A DNA stretch of 64,000 bases from Streptomyces sp. MUM 178J (GTDB lineage Bacteria > Actinomycetota > Actinomycetes > Streptomycetales > Streptomycetaceae), in the NCBI RefSeq assembly GCF_022414575.1, contig NZ_JADWYQ010000019.1, positions 1 through 64,000 on the forward strand, read 5' to 3'. Within the stretch, counting starts at the first letter, position 1. Each line of letters opens with the position of its first letter. Made by a program: the position numbers and the translations under genes. Under the pieces are notes generated by a model. That model did no database searches and had not been told where the DNA came from. It saw nothing but the letters and a program-made list of their open reading frames with translations. This document shows positions 43,357 to 52,360 of the stretch, in pieces.

Positions 43357-44298
43357 ATGGGGGCTGGGCACGATCACGGGCATACGCACGCGGGGCGGCC
43401 GCCCCGCGGCACCGCGGGAGCCGCCTACCAGAGTCGGCTGCGCATCGCGCTCGCGATCACACTCAGTGTGATGGTCGTCGAGGTTATCGGCGGAGTGCTC
43501 GCCGACTCGCTCGCCCTGATCGCGGACGCGGCCCATATGGCCACGGACGCGGTGGGGCTCGGCATGGCGCTGCTCGCGATCCACTTCGCCAACCGGCCCA
43601 CGGGGCTGAACCGCACCTTCGGCTTCGCCAGGGCGGAGATCCTCGCCGCCCTGGCGAACTGCCTGCTGCTCCTCGGCGTCGGCGGTTACCTGCTGTACGA
43701 GGCGGTGCAGCGGTTCATCACTCCGGCGGAGACGAAGGGCGGGCTGGCGATCGCGTTCGCCGCGGTCGGCCTGGTCGCCAACATGATCTCGCTCTCCCTG
43801 CTGGTGCGGGGGCAGAAGGAGAGCCTCAACGTCCGCGGGGCCTATCTGGAGGTGCTCGCCGACGCCCTGGGGTCGGTGACCGTGCTGATCTCGGCCGGGG
43901 TCATCCTCGCCACCGACTGGCAGGCGGCCGACCCGATCGCCTCACTCGTCATCGGCCTGATGATCGTGCCGCGGACCGTCAAGCTGCTGCGGGAGACGCT
44001 GGACGTCCTGCTGGAGGCGGCGCCGAAGGGCGTCGACATGGCCGAGGTGCGGGAGCACATCCTGGCGCTCCCCGGGGTGGAGGGTCTGCACGATCTCCAC
44101 GCCTGGACGATCACTTCGGGGCTGCCGGTGCTGTCCGCGCATGTGGTGGTCAGCCAGGATGTGCTGGACACGGTGGGCCACGAGAAGCTGCTGCATGACC
44201 TCCAGGGCTGTCTGGGGGACCACTTCGACGTGGAACACTGCACGTTCCAGCTTGAGCCGGCCGGTCATGCAGCCCATGAGGCGCGACTCTGCCACTGA
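43357..44298 (+). CDS. zitB: Cation diffusion facilitator, ZitB/CzcD-like zinc exporter
   Basis: The 313-residue CDF protein has a His-rich N-terminus (GHDHGHTH), six predicted spans, the site motif LIADAAHMATDAVGL in span 2, and NVRGAYLEVLADALGS in span 5, where the usual His of HxxxD is Glu. A C-terminal cytoplasmic domain (LPGVEGLHDLHAWTITSGLP) follows. It should export zinc in exchange for protons. It is divergent from the polymer operon and preceded by a Zur-box-like site. The symbol is given from family, neighbours and the operator-like site. Confidence 0.85.
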   Translation: MGAGHDHGHTHAGRPPRGTAGAAYQSRLRIALAITLSVMVVEVIGGVLADSLALIADAAHMATDAVGLGMALLAIHFANRPTGLNRTFGFARAEILAALANCLLLLGVGGYLLYEAVQRFITPAETKGGLAIAFAAVGLVANMISLSLLVRGQKESLNVRGAYLEVLADALGSVTVLISAGVILATDWQAADPIASLVIGLMIVPRTVKLLRETLDVLLEAAPKGVDMAEVREHILALPGVEGLHDLHAWTITSGLPVLSAHVVVSQDVLDTVGHEKLLHDLQGCLGDHFDVEHCTFQLEPAGHAAHEARLCH

Positions 44299-44379
44299 CG
44301 GCTGACGGCTGACGGCTGACGGCTCACGGCTCACGGCTCACGGCTCACGGCTCACGGCTCACGGCTCACGGCTCACGGC
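44296..44379. repeat. Array of twelve 7-bp repeats
   Basis: Four TGACGGC units are followed by eight TCACGGC units without interruption (84 bp). The first unit contains the TGA stop of the zinc exporter. Read on the other strand and rotated, the units are GTCAGCC and GTGAGCC. Confidence 0.95.
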
Positions 44380-44517
44380 TGCGCAAGCGTCAACCTCGCG
44401 CCCCTCACACCACCCGTGACGGTGAAACCGGTGCGCTTTCCCGCACTGTCGAAGTACGGACAAGCCGCTTTTGTACGGCAGACTGAGCGGGCCCCAGGAC
44501 CGAAGTGAAGGATGGGT

Positions 44518-45111
44518 ATGCCGACCACACCAGCCACCGCGGCGAACAGTCCGTCGAACGGCGCACCGGAAGCGATCCTGCTCGAACTGGTCGATGAGCA
44601 CGGCAACACCATCGGCACCGCGGAGAAGCTCGCCGCGCACCGGGCGCCCGGGCAGCTGCACCGGGCATTCTCCGTGTTCCTCTTCGACGAACAGGGGCGT
44701 CTGCTGCTCCAGCGCCGCGCACTGGGCAAGTACCACTCCCCCGGCGTCTGGTCTAACACCTGTTGCGGGCACCCCTATCCCGGCGAGGCCCCGTTCACTG
44801 CGGCCGCCCGGCGCACCTTCGAGGAGCTGGGGGTGTCGCCGTCGCTGATGGCCGAGGCGGGCACGGTCCGCTACAACCACCCCGACCCGGATTCGGGGCT
44901 GGTGGAGCAGGAGTTCAACCACCTCTTCGTGGGTCTGGTGCAGTCCCCTCCGCGTCCTGATCCGGAGGAGGTCGGCGAGACGGCCCTCGTCACACCGGAG
45001 GAGCTGGCCCTGCTGCGCGCCGGGGCCCCGTTCTCGGCGTGGTTCATGACCGTGCTGGATGCGGCGCGACCGGCGATCAGGGAGCTGACGGGGCCGTCCG
45101 GGGGCTGGTGA
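44518..45111 (+). CDS. idi: Isopentenyl-diphosphate delta-isomerase, type I
   Basis: The 197-residue Nudix-fold enzyme has WSNTCCGHPYPGE with the catalytic Cys, AARRTFEELG in the Nudix-like helix and EQEFNHLFVG with the catalytic Glu. It interconverts IPP and DMAPP in the cytoplasm, supplying isoprenoid routes such as the hopanoid pathway encoded 10 kb away. The second ATG (44518) is preferred because AAGG lies 6 nt upstream; ATG 44512 abuts that element. Its 3' end overlaps the convergent ATPase gene by 35 bp. Confidence 0.95.
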   Translation: MPTTPATAANSPSNGAPEAILLELVDEHGNTIGTAEKLAAHRAPGQLHRAFSVFLFDEQGRLLLQRRALGKYHSPGVWSNTCCGHPYPGEAPFTAAARRTFEELGVSPSLMAEAGTVRYNHPDPDSGLVEQEFNHLFVGLVQSPPRPDPEEVGETALVTPEELALLRAGAPFSAWFMTVLDAARPAIRELTGPSGGW

Positions 45112-45583
45112 GCGGGTCGGCCGCACGGGGCGGCGCGGCCGCCAGCGGCAGCGCCGCCCAAATGATCTTGCCGCCGTTCGCGGTGTGCTCGACATCGCAG
45201 GTGCCGCCCGCCTCAAGGGTGATCTCACGGACGAGCAGCAGACCGCGACCGCCCGTCTGGCCGTAGTCCGTATCCAGCGGCCTGGGCCGGTAGGGGTGGT
45301 TGTCCTCGACGGCCACCCTGATCCAGTCCGGTGAGACGGCGACCTCCACGGCGACCTGGGGCGAGAGCAGAGCCGCGTGCCGTACCGCATTGGTGACCAG
45401 CTCGGAGAGGATCAGCAGCAGCCCTTGGAGGAGGTCGTCCCGGACGGGCACGACCTGGCGGGCCAGCAGATCGCGTACGGCGTGTCTGGCCTGGGGGACG
45501 GACACCTCGACCGAGGGGACGGTGAACCGCCATACCGCCTCGTCCGCCGACGGCCGGGCTGGGACGCTTCCGCGGCTCTCCAT
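45077..45583 (-). CDS. RsbW/SpoIIAB-like ATP-binding regulatory protein
   Basis: The 168-residue protein is a lone HATPase domain: N-box ILSELVTNAVRHA, G1 region VAVEDNHPYRP and the glycine-rich TGGRGLLLVREIT. Streptomyces has many such anti-sigma-factor-like kinases that regulate sigma factors through anti-anti-sigma partners; no partner gene is adjacent. The ATG at 45583 has a GAGGGTGGGTG region upstream. The 3' end runs 35 bp into idi on the other strand. Confidence 0.88.
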   Translation of the reverse strand: MESRGSVPARPSADEAVWRFTVPSVEVSVPQARHAVRDLLARQVVPVRDDLLQGLLLILSELVTNAVRHAALLSPQVAVEVAVSPDWIRVAVEDNHPYRPRPLDTDYGQTGGRGLLLVREITLEAGGTCDVEHTANGGKIIWAALPLAAAPPRAADPLTSPRTAPSAP

Positions 45584-46048
45584 CGTCTGGCACCCACCCT
45601 CGCCTCGAGGCCACTGACCATCGGGTGACAAGTGTTGGGAGGGTGTTGGTCCGTACCGGGTTCCTGAACAGAAGTCAGCATCTATCGACGTCTTCTGATC
45701 GCATATGTACGACAGAGTCAGCCTTGCGACCGATCCTGATCCCCTTCTCACCGTTCGAGACTGGTTGGCTTATCTGATCGCTCTGCTTCCGCTCTTCCCC
45801 CGAGGCGACGTCGTCCGATGCGGCCGTCTGCGTCCGCCCGGCGACCATGCCGATGACCCGCCGTCCGACAAGCCCGACCGCGATCAGCCCGAGCCCGTCG
45901 CACAGCACCGCAAGCCGGCCGAAGCTGCGGCCGAGCCTTCTGCCGTCCCGGGCGGAATCAATCACGGGCCGGCCGTCGACGCCTCCTCGCAGCGGGCGCC
46001 GACCCCTTCTTGATCGTACGATCGCACCGCCCGGATAGCATCCGGCAC
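45584..46048. other. Interval of uncertain coding status
   Basis: Two overlapping open frames exist: a forward one (45705-46013, 102 codons) and a reverse one (45675-45965, 96 codons, with a hydrophobic stretch LIAVGLVGRRVIGMVAG). The reverse one has the more GC-biased third positions, but neither has a good ribosome-binding site nor a family I recognise. A 12-bp palindrome GATCGTACGATC (46012-46023) lies upstream of the enoyl-CoA hydratase gene and may be an operator. Confidence 0.4.
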
Positions 46049-46792
46049 ATGGAGCCCGAGCTGCAGCACACCGTCGCCGACGGCACGGCCACCGTCGTCA
46101 TCAGCAATCCGGCCAAGCGCAATGCCATGACGGCAGGCATGTGGCGCGCCCTGCCCGCACTGCTCGACGGGCTCGCCGGGGACCGCCGTGTGCGGGCGCT
46201 CGTGCTGACCGGCGCGGGCGACACCTTCTGCGCCGGGGCCGACATCTCGACGCTGCGCGCACCTGGCGATGAGCAGCAGCGGCTGGCGGTGCTGGCCGAG
46301 GAGGCGCTGGCCGCCTTCCCCAAGCCCACGCTGGCGGCGGTGCGCGGCTACTGCGTGGGCGGCGGCAGCCAGCTCGCCGCAGCATGCGATCTGCGGTTCG
46401 CGGAGGAGGGGGCGCTGTTCGGAGTGACCCCGGCCAAGCTCGGGATCGTCTACCCCGCTTCGTCGACCCGTCGGCTGATCGCGCTGACAGGTCCTTCGAC
46501 CGCCAAGTTTCTGCTCTTCTCGGGCGAGTTGATCGGCGTCGAGCGGGCGCTGCGAACCGGCCTGGTGGACGAGGCGCTGCCGCCCGGCGCACTGGACAAG
46601 CGGATCGCGGAGTTCGCCCGTGTGCTGACCACGCGCTCCCAGCTCACCCAGGCGGCCGCCAAGGAGTTCGCGGCGGGCCGGGACGACCGGGAGGCGTACT
46701 GGGCGGAGCAGGCGCGCGGCAGCGGCGACACCACGGAGGGGGTCGCCGCGTTCCTGGAGCGCAGGGCGCCGCGCTTTGACTGGTCCGTGTGA
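46049..46792 (+). CDS. Enoyl-CoA hydratase/isomerase family protein
   Basis: The 247-residue crotonase-fold protein has the CoA oxyanion motifs GAGDTFCAGADISTLR and VRGYCVGGGSQLAAACDLRFA. The region normally holding the second catalytic Glu reads VTPAKLGIVYPASSTRRL and lacks an obvious acid, so it may be an isomerase or hydrolase rather than a hydratase. The ATG at 46049 is preferred over an in-frame ATG at 46010, which overlaps the palindrome. Confidence 0.88.
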   Translation: MEPELQHTVADGTATVVISNPAKRNAMTAGMWRALPALLDGLAGDRRVRALVLTGAGDTFCAGADISTLRAPGDEQQRLAVLAEEALAAFPKPTLAAVRGYCVGGGSQLAAACDLRFAEEGALFGVTPAKLGIVYPASSTRRLIALTGPSTAKFLLFSGELIGVERALRTGLVDEALPPGALDKRIAEFARVLTTRSQLTQAAAKEFAAGRDDREAYWAEQARGSGDTTEGVAAFLERRAPRFDWSV

Positions 46793-46921
46793 GGCCGTCC
46801 GCGCGGCAACGGCGGCTGGCGTCCGGCGGGTCGCTCCCCTGCGACGGCCCGGCGGCGGGTCTGCCGCCGCGGCTCAGCCCCGCGCGGCCGCTTACTCCCT
46901 CCTCCGCCTCTGCCGCCTCTC

Positions 46922-47602
46922 CTACCTCTGCTGCTTCGCGCTCTTCGCACCCTTCTCGGCGTTATCGGCGTTATCGTCCTTCGCCACCGCGCGACGCCAG
47001 TAGTCGACGACCTCGGCCGGGGCCTTCTCCGGCGAGCCCGCGTCATACGGGGGCTGCGGGTCGTACTCGGTGAGCAGCTGCACCGACCGGGCGGTGAAGT
47101 CCCCGGAGACCCGGCCGAGGAGGTGCAGGGCCATGTCGATGCCCGAGGAGACGCCGGCGGCTGTGACGTACTTGCCGTCGAAGACCACCCGCTCCCCGGT
47201 CGCCTCGACGCCGAAGGCTCGTAGCTCGTCCATCGCCAGCCAGTGGGTGGTGGCCCGGCGGCCGGTGAGCAGTCCCGCCCCGGCCAGCACCAGGGAGCCG
47301 GTGCAGACGGAGACGGTCCAGGCCGAGGTGGCGTCGACCGCCCTCAGCCAGTCCGTGACGGTCTTGTCGCGCATGGCCTCGCGGGAGCCGGGGCCGCCCG
47401 GGACCAGCACGATGTCGGGGTCCCCGACCTCGTCCAGGGTGCGGTCGGCAACCAGCGCCAAGCTGCCCTGGTCGCCGCGGACCGGCCCCCTCTCCTTGGC
47501 GGTGAACACGGTTTCGGAGCCGGGCAGCCTGCCCAGGAGCTCATAGGGGCCGACGGCGTCGAGGGTGGTGAACCTGTCGTACAGCAGTACGGCGATCTGC
47601 AT
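46922..47602 (-). CDS. DJ-1/PfpI family protein (isonitrile-hydratase-like)
   Basis: The 226-residue protein has the DJ-1 fold: MQIAVLLYDRFTTLDAVGPY, VLVPGGPGSREAM and the nucleophile elbow VSVCTGSLVLAGAGLLTGR, then RATTHWLAMDEL and AAGVSSGIDMALHL. The layout fits the isonitrile hydratase/ThiJ subgroup. The last 25 residues are Lys/Asp-rich. The ATG at 47602 has GGAAGG 8 nt upstream. It follows the AraC-type DJ-1 regulator gene on the same strand, which probably controls it. Confidence 0.88.
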   Translation of the reverse strand: MQIAVLLYDRFTTLDAVGPYELLGRLPGSETVFTAKERGPVRGDQGSLALVADRTLDEVGDPDIVLVPGGPGSREAMRDKTVTDWLRAVDATSAWTVSVCTGSLVLAGAGLLTGRRATTHWLAMDELRAFGVEATGERVVFDGKYVTAAGVSSGIDMALHLLGRVSGDFTARSVQLLTEYDPQPPYDAGSPEKAPAEVVDYWRRAVAKDDNADNAEKGAKSAKQQR

Positions 47603-47624
47603 CGTGTGGCCTTCCAGTCGAGTC

Positions 47625-47680
47625 GTCATCAGTCATCAGTCAGGGGTCAGGGGTCAGGGGTCAGGGGTCAGGGGTCAGCG
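47625..47680. repeat. Array of eight 7-bp repeats
   Basis: Two GTCATCA units, five GTCAGGG units and one GTCAGCG unit are contiguous in the gap between the two DJ-1 genes. They have the same period and similar core (GTCAG) as the array at 44296-44379. Confidence 0.92.
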
Positions 47681-47682
47681 GT

Positions 47683-48669
47683 TCAAGGGGATTCGGTGTG
47701 TGCGGAGACGTGGCCGCGGAAGCGCCGGCGGTACTCCGCGGGGGCCGCCCCGAGGGTTCTGACAAAGGCGCGGCGCATCGCCTCTGGCGTGCCGTAGCCG
47801 CAGGCCCGCGAGATCTCCTCGACGCCGTCACGGGAGTCCTCCAGCAGCCTCCTGGCGTGTTCGAGGCGGATCCGCTCGACATAGCGCCCCGGTGTCATGC
47901 CGGTCTCGATCCGGAAGGCGCGCGCGAAGTGCCGGGGCGAGAGCCGGGCGCGCGCGGCCAGCGCCTCGACCGACAGATCGCCCTCGGGGTGCTCGCTGAT
48001 CCAGCGCTGCACCTCGCGAAGCGGCTCCCGGCGGGCGGTCTGCGCGGCGAGCTGGGCGCTGAACTGCGCCTGGTTGCCGGGTCTGCGGAGAAAGACCACC
48101 AGAACGCGGGCGACGGCGAGCGCCACTTCCCGGCCGTGGTCCTCCTCGACCAGGGAGAGGGCCAGATCGATGCCTGCGGTGACCCCGGCGGACGTCGCGA
48201 TCTGCCCGTCCCTGACGAAGATCGGATCCGGGTCGACGTCCACCGCCGGGTGCCGGCGGGCGAGGCGGTCGCAGTGGGCCCAGTGGGTGGTCGCGCGGCG
48301 GCCGTCGAGCAGTCCCGCCTCGGCCAGCAGCAGGGCTCCGGTGCACACGGACAGCAGCCGCCTGGCCCGTGGGGCGTGTTCGCGCAGCCAGTCGACCAGC
48401 CGCGGGTCGGGCGCCCGGGTGCCCTCGCCGCCGGGGACGAGCAGGGTGTGCTCCACCTCGGTCCCGGCGAGCGGCGTGTCGGGGGTCAGACGCAGCCCGC
48501 TGGCGGTGCGGACGGGCGCTCCGTCGAGCGAGGCAGTGCGGATCGGGTACGCGTCGGCGTCGGCGTCGCCGGTGAAGTGGCCGGCGGCGGAGAACACCTC
48601 CACGGGCCCCGTGACATCCAGGCTCTGCACGCCGTCGAAGAGGACGACGAGGACGGGTCGCTTCGTCAT
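47683..48669 (-). CDS. GlxA-type transcriptional regulator (DJ-1/PfpI + AraC)
   Basis: The 328-residue regulator joins an N-terminal DJ-1-like domain (VLVVLFDGVQSLDVTGPVEV, LLVPGGEGTR, LSVCTGALLLAEAGLLDGR) to a C-terminal pair of AraC helix-turn-helix motifs (LSVEALAARARLSPRHFARA; VEEISRACGYGTPEAMRRAF). Such proteins sense amines or related compounds. The ATG at 48669 is preferred over one at 48732. It lies directly upstream of the DJ-1 gene with the heptamer array between them. Confidence 0.92.
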   Translation of the reverse strand: MTKRPVLVVLFDGVQSLDVTGPVEVFSAAGHFTGDADADAYPIRTASLDGAPVRTASGLRLTPDTPLAGTEVEHTLLVPGGEGTRAPDPRLVDWLREHAPRARRLLSVCTGALLLAEAGLLDGRRATTHWAHCDRLARRHPAVDVDPDPIFVRDGQIATSAGVTAGIDLALSLVEEDHGREVALAVARVLVVFLRRPGNQAQFSAQLAAQTARREPLREVQRWISEHPEGDLSVEALAARARLSPRHFARAFRIETGMTPGRYVERIRLEHARRLLEDSRDGVEEISRACGYGTPEAMRRAFVRTLGAAPAEYRRRFRGHVSAHTESP

Positions 48670-48759
48670 GGCCTCATCCTTCGCGGGCCGCGGGGGTGGC
48701 TGCAATGACGAGAACCCCTCCTTTTCTGCCATGGCGGCCGGTCCAGGGGGTTCCTGTCA

Positions 48760-48775
48760 TACCGACTAGTCGGTA
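48760..48775. promoter_or_regulatory. Perfect 16-bp palindrome before the SCO6745-like gene
   Basis: TACCGACTAGTCGGTA is a perfect palindrome of the TetR-operator type ending 12 bp upstream of the ATG at 48788. The cognate regulator is not evident in the window. Confidence 0.65.
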
Positions 48776-48787
48776 ACGTGCATTTGC

Positions 48788-49651
48788 ATGACCCCTCTGC
48801 CCGCGCGCGCCGGACGCCGCTGCCACAACGCACTCAATCCGCTGCACTCGACGGTGTACTTCTCCCCCGACCTCGCCGAGGAGCTTGCCTCGCTCGGCGT
48901 GACGGACCGGAACGCCGTCTATCTCGCCGTGCGGTCCGCCGCGATGGGCGCGGTCGGCCCGGGCACGGTGACCGCCGCCTTCTACAACTTCAGCCACGAG
49001 CTCATCACCCGGCATCTGCCCGCCGTGTGGACGCGCGTCTCCCCCGAGGAGGTGCTCGCGGCCCGGCTGCGCGCAGCCGACGTCACACTGCGCCGGCTGC
49101 TCGGCGAGGACGCCATCGACTCCCCCGAGCTGGCGGAGGCGGCGGAGCTCGCCCTGCGCGCCACCGAGAGGTGCACCCGCCATGCCCGCCCGCTGTACGC
49201 GGCGCACGCCGATCTGCCCGTGCCCGAGGAGCCGCACCTGGCGTACTGGCATGCCGCCACCCTGCTGCGCGAACACCGCGGGGACGGCCATCTCGCCGCA
49301 CTGCTCTCCGTCGGTCTCGACCCGCTGGAGGCGCTGGTGAGCCACACGGCCACCGGCAAGGGCATGAACCCGCGCTGGATCCTCGCCACGCGTGGCTGGC
49401 AGCCCGCCGACTGGGAAGCCGCCGAGGAGCGGCTGCGTGAGCGCGGACTGCTGACCGCGGACGGCCGGTTGACCGAAGCGGGCGTGGCGCTGCGGGCCGA
49501 GCTGGAGGAGCAGACGGACCGCCTGGACTCCGCTCCGTACGAGCATCTGGGCGCGGACGGCGTCGAGCGGCTGACGGAGCTGGGGCGCGGCTTCATGGTC
49601 ACGGCGGTGTCCGCGGGCGCGTTCCCGGAGGAACTGCTCGGCAAGGGCTGA
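48788..49651 (+). CDS. SCO6745-like protein with C-terminal winged-helix-like region
   Basis: The 287-residue protein is mostly helical, beginning [20 protein letters not shown], with [20 protein letters not shown] and [20 protein letters not shown], and a C-terminal MarR-like region ([28 protein letters not shown] split across the text). It resembles the actinobacterial SCO6745 family of unknown function. There is no ribosome-binding site before the ATG, and a TetR-type palindrome sits just upstream, so it is tightly regulated. Whether the C-terminal part binds DNA is unknown. Confidence 0.75.
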   Translation: MTPLPARAGRRCHNALNPLHSTVYFSPDLAEELASLGVTDRNAVYLAVRSAAMGAVGPGTVTAAFYNFSHELITRHLPAVWTRVSPEEVLAARLRAADVTLRRLLGEDAIDSPELAEAAELALRATERCTRHARPLYAAHADLPVPEEPHLAYWHAATLLREHRGDGHLAALLSVGLDPLEALVSHTATGKGMNPRWILATRGWQPADWEAAEERLRERGLLTADGRLTEAGVALRAELEEQTDRLDSAPYEHLGADGVERLTELGRGFMVTAVSAGAFPEELLGKG

Positions 49652-49758
49652 CGCCACGCGCGGGGTGCCGCGCGGACGGGGCGCGCGACACGCCGCCCGG
49701 CCGCGCGGCACAATGCACTCTCAAGCACAGCCAGCGTGAGAAGGCGAGTCGGGACACC

Positions 49759-52140
49759 GTGACGACGTCCATCGAAGGCAGGATCGCCGAGGAGCTCGGC
49801 GTACGGGAGCGGCAGGTGAAGGCGGCCGTCGAGCTGCTCGACGGCGGGGCGACCGTGCCGTTCATCGCGCGCTACCGCAAGGAAGCGACCGAGATGCTCG
49901 ACGACGCGCAGCTGCGCACGCTCGAGGAGCGGCTGCGGTATCTGCGGGAGCTGGAGGAGCGGCGGACCGCGATCCTCGACTCCATCCGCGAGCAGGGCAA
50001 GCTGGACGAGGCGCTGCAGGCGCAGATCCTGGCCGCCGAGACCAAGGCGCGGCTGGAGGACATCTATCTGCCGTTCAAGCCGAAGCGGCGGACCAAGGCG
50101 CAGATCGCGCGGGAGGCGGGTCTGGAACCGCTGGCCGAGGGACTGCTGGGCGATCCCTCCGTGGAACCGCTCGCCGCCGCGGCGGCGTTCGTGGACGCGG
50201 ACAAGGGCGTCGCCGACGCGGCAGCCGCGCTGGACGGCGCTCGGGCGATTCTGACCGAGCGTTTCTCCGAGGACGCCGATCTGATCGGCGAGCTGCGCGA
50301 GCGGATGTGGACGCGCGGGCGGCTCTCGGCGAAGGTCCGGGAGGGCAAAGGCGACGCCAAGGAGGGGCCGGGCGCGAAGTTCGCGGACTACTTCGACTTC
50401 GCGGAGCCGTTCACCGAACTGCCCTCGCACCGGGTGCTCGCAATGCTGCGCGGCGAGAAGGAAGAGGTCCTCGACCTGGTGATGGAGCCGGAGGAGCCGG
50501 TCGACGGGCCTTCCTCGTACGAGGGGATCATCGCGGACCGCTTCTCCGTCGCCGACCGGGGGCGTCCGGCCGACAAGTGGCTCAAGGACACGGTGCGCTG
50601 GGCCTGGCGGACGAAGATCCAGGTGCATCTGGGGATCGATCTGCGGATGCGGCTGCGTACGGCCGCCGAGGACGAGGCGGTCCGGGTCTTCGCGGCGAAC
50701 CTGCGGGATCTGCTGCTCGCCGCGCCCGCGGGCACACGTGCGACGCTGGGCCTGGATCCCGGCTTCCGTACCGGCGTCAAGGTCGCCGTGGTCGACGCGA
50801 CCGGCAAGGTCGTGGCGACGGACACGGTCTATCCGCACGTCCCGGCGAGCAAGTGGGACGAGTCGCTGGCGACGCTGGCCCGGCTGGCGAAGGAGCACGC
50901 GGTCGAACTGGTCGCGATCGGCAATGGCACGGCGTCGCGGGAGACCGACAGGCTGGCGGGCGAACTGTGCGCCCGGCACCCGGAGCTGAAGCTCACCAAG
51001 GTGATGGTCTCCGAGGCGGGGGCGTCCGTGTATTCGGCGTCCGCCTTCGCCTCGCAGGAGCTTCCCGACCTCGATGTGTCGCTGCGCGGGGCCGTGTCCA
51101 TCGCCCGGCGGCTGCAGGACCCGCTGGCCGAGCTGGTGAAGATCGACCCCAAGTCGATCGGCGTGGGCCAGTACCAGCACGACCTGTCCGAGGTGAAGCT
51201 GTCACGCTCGCTGGACGCGGTGGTGGAGGACTGTGTGAACGGCGTCGGCGTCGATGTCAACACCGCCTCCGCGCCGCTGCTGTCCCGGGTGTCCGGCATC
51301 GGGGCTGGCCTCGCGGAGAACATCGTCGCCCACCGCGACTCGAACGGCCCCTTCCGCTCCCGGAAGGCGCTGAAGGACGTGGCGCGGCTGGGCCCGAAGG
51401 CGTACGAGCAGTGCGCGGGCTTCCTGCGCATCCGCGGCGGGGCCGATCCGCTGGACGCGTCCAGCGTGCACCCGGAGGCGTATCCGGTGGTGCGCTCGAT
51501 GGTGCAGAAGGCGGGCGGCGAGGTCGCCTCGCTGATCGGCAACACCGCGGTGCTGCGGTCGCTGAAGCCGGGCGACTTCGTGGACGAGGCCTTCGGCCTG
51601 CCGACGGTGACGGACATCCTCCGCGAGCTGGAGAAGCCGGGCCGCGACCCGCGCCCGGCCTTCAGGACGGCCTCCTTCAAGGAGGGCGTGGAGAAGATCG
51701 GCGACCTGGCGCCGGGGATGGTCCTGGAGGGCGTGGTGACGAACGTCGCGGCCTTTGGCGCGTTCGTGGACGTCGGTGTGCACCAGGACGGGCTGGTCCA
51801 TGTCTCCGCAATGTCCAAGACGTTTGTGAAGGACCCGCGGGACGTGGTCAAGCCCGGCGATGTGGTCAAGGTGAAGGTCCTGGACGTCGACATCCCGCGC
51901 AAGCGGATCTCGCTGACGCTGCGGCTCGACGACGAGGCAGCGGCGGCGGGCGGCGGCCGTCCGCCGAAGCAGCGGCAGGGCGGCGGAGGCCGCGACCGCG
52001 ACCGCCGCGGCGGCTCCCGCTCCGGAGGCGGGGGCGCGGGCGGGGGCCGGCCGGGTCCCGCCCCCGCGAACAGCGCCATGGCCGACGCGCTGCGCAAGGC
52101 GGGGCTGCTCGACGGGGGGCGGGGGCGCGGGCGGCGCTGA
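49759..52140 (+). CDS. tex: Tex-family RNA-binding transcription accessory protein
   Basis: The 793-residue protein has all Tex modules: N-terminal helical region ([40 protein letters not shown]), the RuvC/YqgF-like [17 protein letters not shown], a helix-hairpin-helix ([19 protein letters not shown]), and a C-terminal S1 RNA-binding domain ([20 protein letters not shown]). The last 65 residues form a Gly/Arg-rich tail likely to bind nucleic acid. The GTG at 49759 begins the family N-terminus. It acts in transcription and RNA handling in the cytoplasm. Confidence 0.95.
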   Translation: MTTSIEGRIAEELGVRERQVKAAVELLDGGATVPFIARYRKEATEMLDDAQLRTLEERLRYLRELEERRTAILDSIREQGKLDEALQAQILAAETKARLEDIYLPFKPKRRTKAQIAREAGLEPLAEGLLGDPSVEPLAAAAAFVDADKGVADAAAALDGARAILTERFSEDADLIGELRERMWTRGRLSAKVREGKGDAKEGPGAKFADYFDFAEPFTELPSHRVLAMLRGEKEEVLDLVMEPEEPVDGPSSYEGIIADRFSVADRGRPADKWLKDTVRWAWRTKIQVHLGIDLRMRLRTAAEDEAVRVFAANLRDLLLAAPAGTRATLGLDPGFRTGVKVAVVDATGKVVATDTVYPHVPASKWDESLATLARLAKEHAVELVAIGNGTASRETDRLAGELCARHPELKLTKVMVSEAGASVYSASAFASQELPDLDVSLRGAVSIARRLQDPLAELVKIDPKSIGVGQYQHDLSEVKLSRSLDAVVEDCVNGVGVDVNTASAPLLSRVSGIGAGLAENIVAHRDSNGPFRSRKALKDVARLGPKAYEQCAGFLRIRGGADPLDASSVHPEAYPVVRSMVQKAGGEVASLIGNTAVLRSLKPGDFVDEAFGLPTVTDILRELEKPGRDPRPAFRTASFKEGVEKIGDLAPGMVLEGVVTNVAAFGAFVDVGVHQDGLVHVSAMSKTFVKDPRDVVKPGDVVKVKVLDVDIPRKRISLTLRLDDEAAAAGGGRPPKQRQGGGGRDRDRRGGSRSGGGGAGGGRPGPAPANSAMADALRKAGLLDGGRGRGRR

Positions 52141-52184
52141 GGCCGCCTCGCCGCCTGCGGCGGGCCTGGATCTTCCCCGGCTGC

Positions 52185-52355
52185 CTCCCCCAGACTCCGT
52201 CCGGGGGCGCCCCCCACGGGGGTACCCCCAGGCGGGGCTGATTTTCAAGGCCGTCCGGCGGTTGAGGACACGGCCAAAGGGCCGTGCGGGGGGGTCTGGG
52301 GACTTGGCCCCGGTTAACGGGAAGGGGTGGGGTGGGGTGGGGTGGGGAAAACGCA
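52185..52355. repeat. Streptomyces-type intergenic repeat with a G-tract run
   Basis: The gap between tex and the ABC-F gene holds a sequence of the kind scattered through Streptomyces genomes: GACTCCGTCCGGGGGCGCCC, GGCCGTCCGGCGGTTGAGGA, GGGTCTGGGGACTTGGCCCC, then GGGAAGGGGTGGGG. Five GGGG tracts separated by single T (52324-52347) form a textbook G-quadruplex motif on the plus strand. Family membership is from memory. Confidence 0.6.
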
Positions 52356-52360
52356 GCACC

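Noticed and set aside
44296..47680. Tandem short repeats as a possible CRISPR array
   Set aside because: Units are 7 bp with no spacers and no cas genes are near.
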